From CBDCFL01 sp965216135 (lineage in GTDB: Bacteria; Pseudomonadota; Alphaproteobacteria; Rhodobacterales; Rhodobacteraceae), in assembly GCA_965216135.1 (NCBI GenBank), contig CBDCFL010000020.1, forward strand, positions 241,063 through 305,062: DNA of 64,000 nucleotides, written 5' to 3'. A program made the translations under genes and the position numbers. The notes below the pieces were generated by a model, which ran no database searches, was not told the origin of the DNA, and saw only the letters and a program-made list of their open reading frames with translations. This document shows, in pieces, positions 63,879-64,000 of this stretch (positions are counted from its first letter, which is position 1; each line of letters opens with the position of its first letter).

Positions 63879-64000
63879 TCACTGCACCTCGATCCGGGGG
63901 TTCTTGCATCAGCGCTTTCATGTCAAAGAACCGCCAGCCCAGCAGGGCCACGACGATGCCGATAACGATCATGAACAGCGCCAGTGCCGCGCCATAGGCA
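63879..64000 (-). CDS. ABC sugar-type permease, C-terminal end (partial)
   Basis: The last membrane helix 'AYGAALALFMIVIGIVVALLGWRFF' and tail of an upstream permease (MalF/UgpA type) that runs off the window. As written, the frame runs on into the next gene; if one C of the run at 63896-63900 is dropped, it ends '...QEPRIEVQ' with a stop at 63879-63881, as such permeases do. A one-base insertion is therefore likely. Confidence 0.7.

Noticed and set aside
1..64000. tRNA, rRNA or CRISPR loci
   Set aside because: No cloverleaf with a T-loop GGTTCGAATCC-type box, no rRNA core sequences and no regularly spaced repeats were recognised by eye.

Overview
The window looks like chromosome from an alphaproteobacterium of the Rhodobacteraceae (Roseobacter-like) group. 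It is GC-rich. It carries a conserved alphaproteobacterial gene set (RNase E with an S1-domain insert, purC/purS/purQ beside a DUF1476 gene, sufE, queA, an AsmA/DUF3971 protein beside a DUF455 gene, TakP/FcbT-type TRAP transporter, ilvB/ilvH) and a split cobalamin-dependent methionine synthase of the Roseobacter type. I saw no rRNA, tRNA or CRISPR.

Layout. 1-4016: a hypothetical gene, a lytic-transglycosylase-like lipoprotein, a small membrane-anchored protein and gatB. 4162-5511: the N-terminal part of a TPR-repeat protein, cut by an IS66-family element. 5512-11861 (IS66 copy A) and 47504-54570 (IS66 copy B) are directly repeated, dead IS66 elements. Both carry the same nested IS110 element, itself split by a group II intron. 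Copy A also holds an IS200/IS605-type element and copy B an IS256-type element. The TPR gene resumes exactly in frame at 54579, and the outer junctions share the 8-bp duplication CGCTGGAC. About 49 kb, including 35.6 kb of mostly housekeeping genes, therefore sits inside one reading frame, by composite transposition, IS-mediated recombination or misassembly.

Inside the block (11862-47503): rne; convergent purQ-purS-purC; DUF1476; a broken MprF-like gene; a homocysteine methyltransferase gene with an IS1182 element at its stop codon; a radical SAM gene; the B12-binding subunit; an extended SDR; a small membrane protein; DUF1638; a nested pair of IS630 elements; sufE; DUF924; a broken MFS gene; queA-AsmA; an IS1202-like element; DUF455; two small envelope proteins; a dctP-dctQ-dctM TRAP operon; and the ilv operon. 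The ilv operon begins with a leader peptide and attenuator and carries a brnT-brnA toxin-antitoxin pair between ilvB and ilvH.

Right flank (54571-64000): the TPR 3' part, a gene truncated by an insertion, a scrap heap of IS3, IS21 and IS630 pieces, an inositol-monophosphatase-family gene, a glycerophosphodiesterase, and a sugar/glycerol-phosphate-type ABC transporter (ATPase and two permeases).

Several otherwise sound genes carry single-base indels or a short tandem duplication (MprF-like, MFS, TPR C-terminus, both ABC permeases). Either the genome is decaying or the assembly has residual indel errors. Family assignments come from reading the protein sequences; no database search was run.
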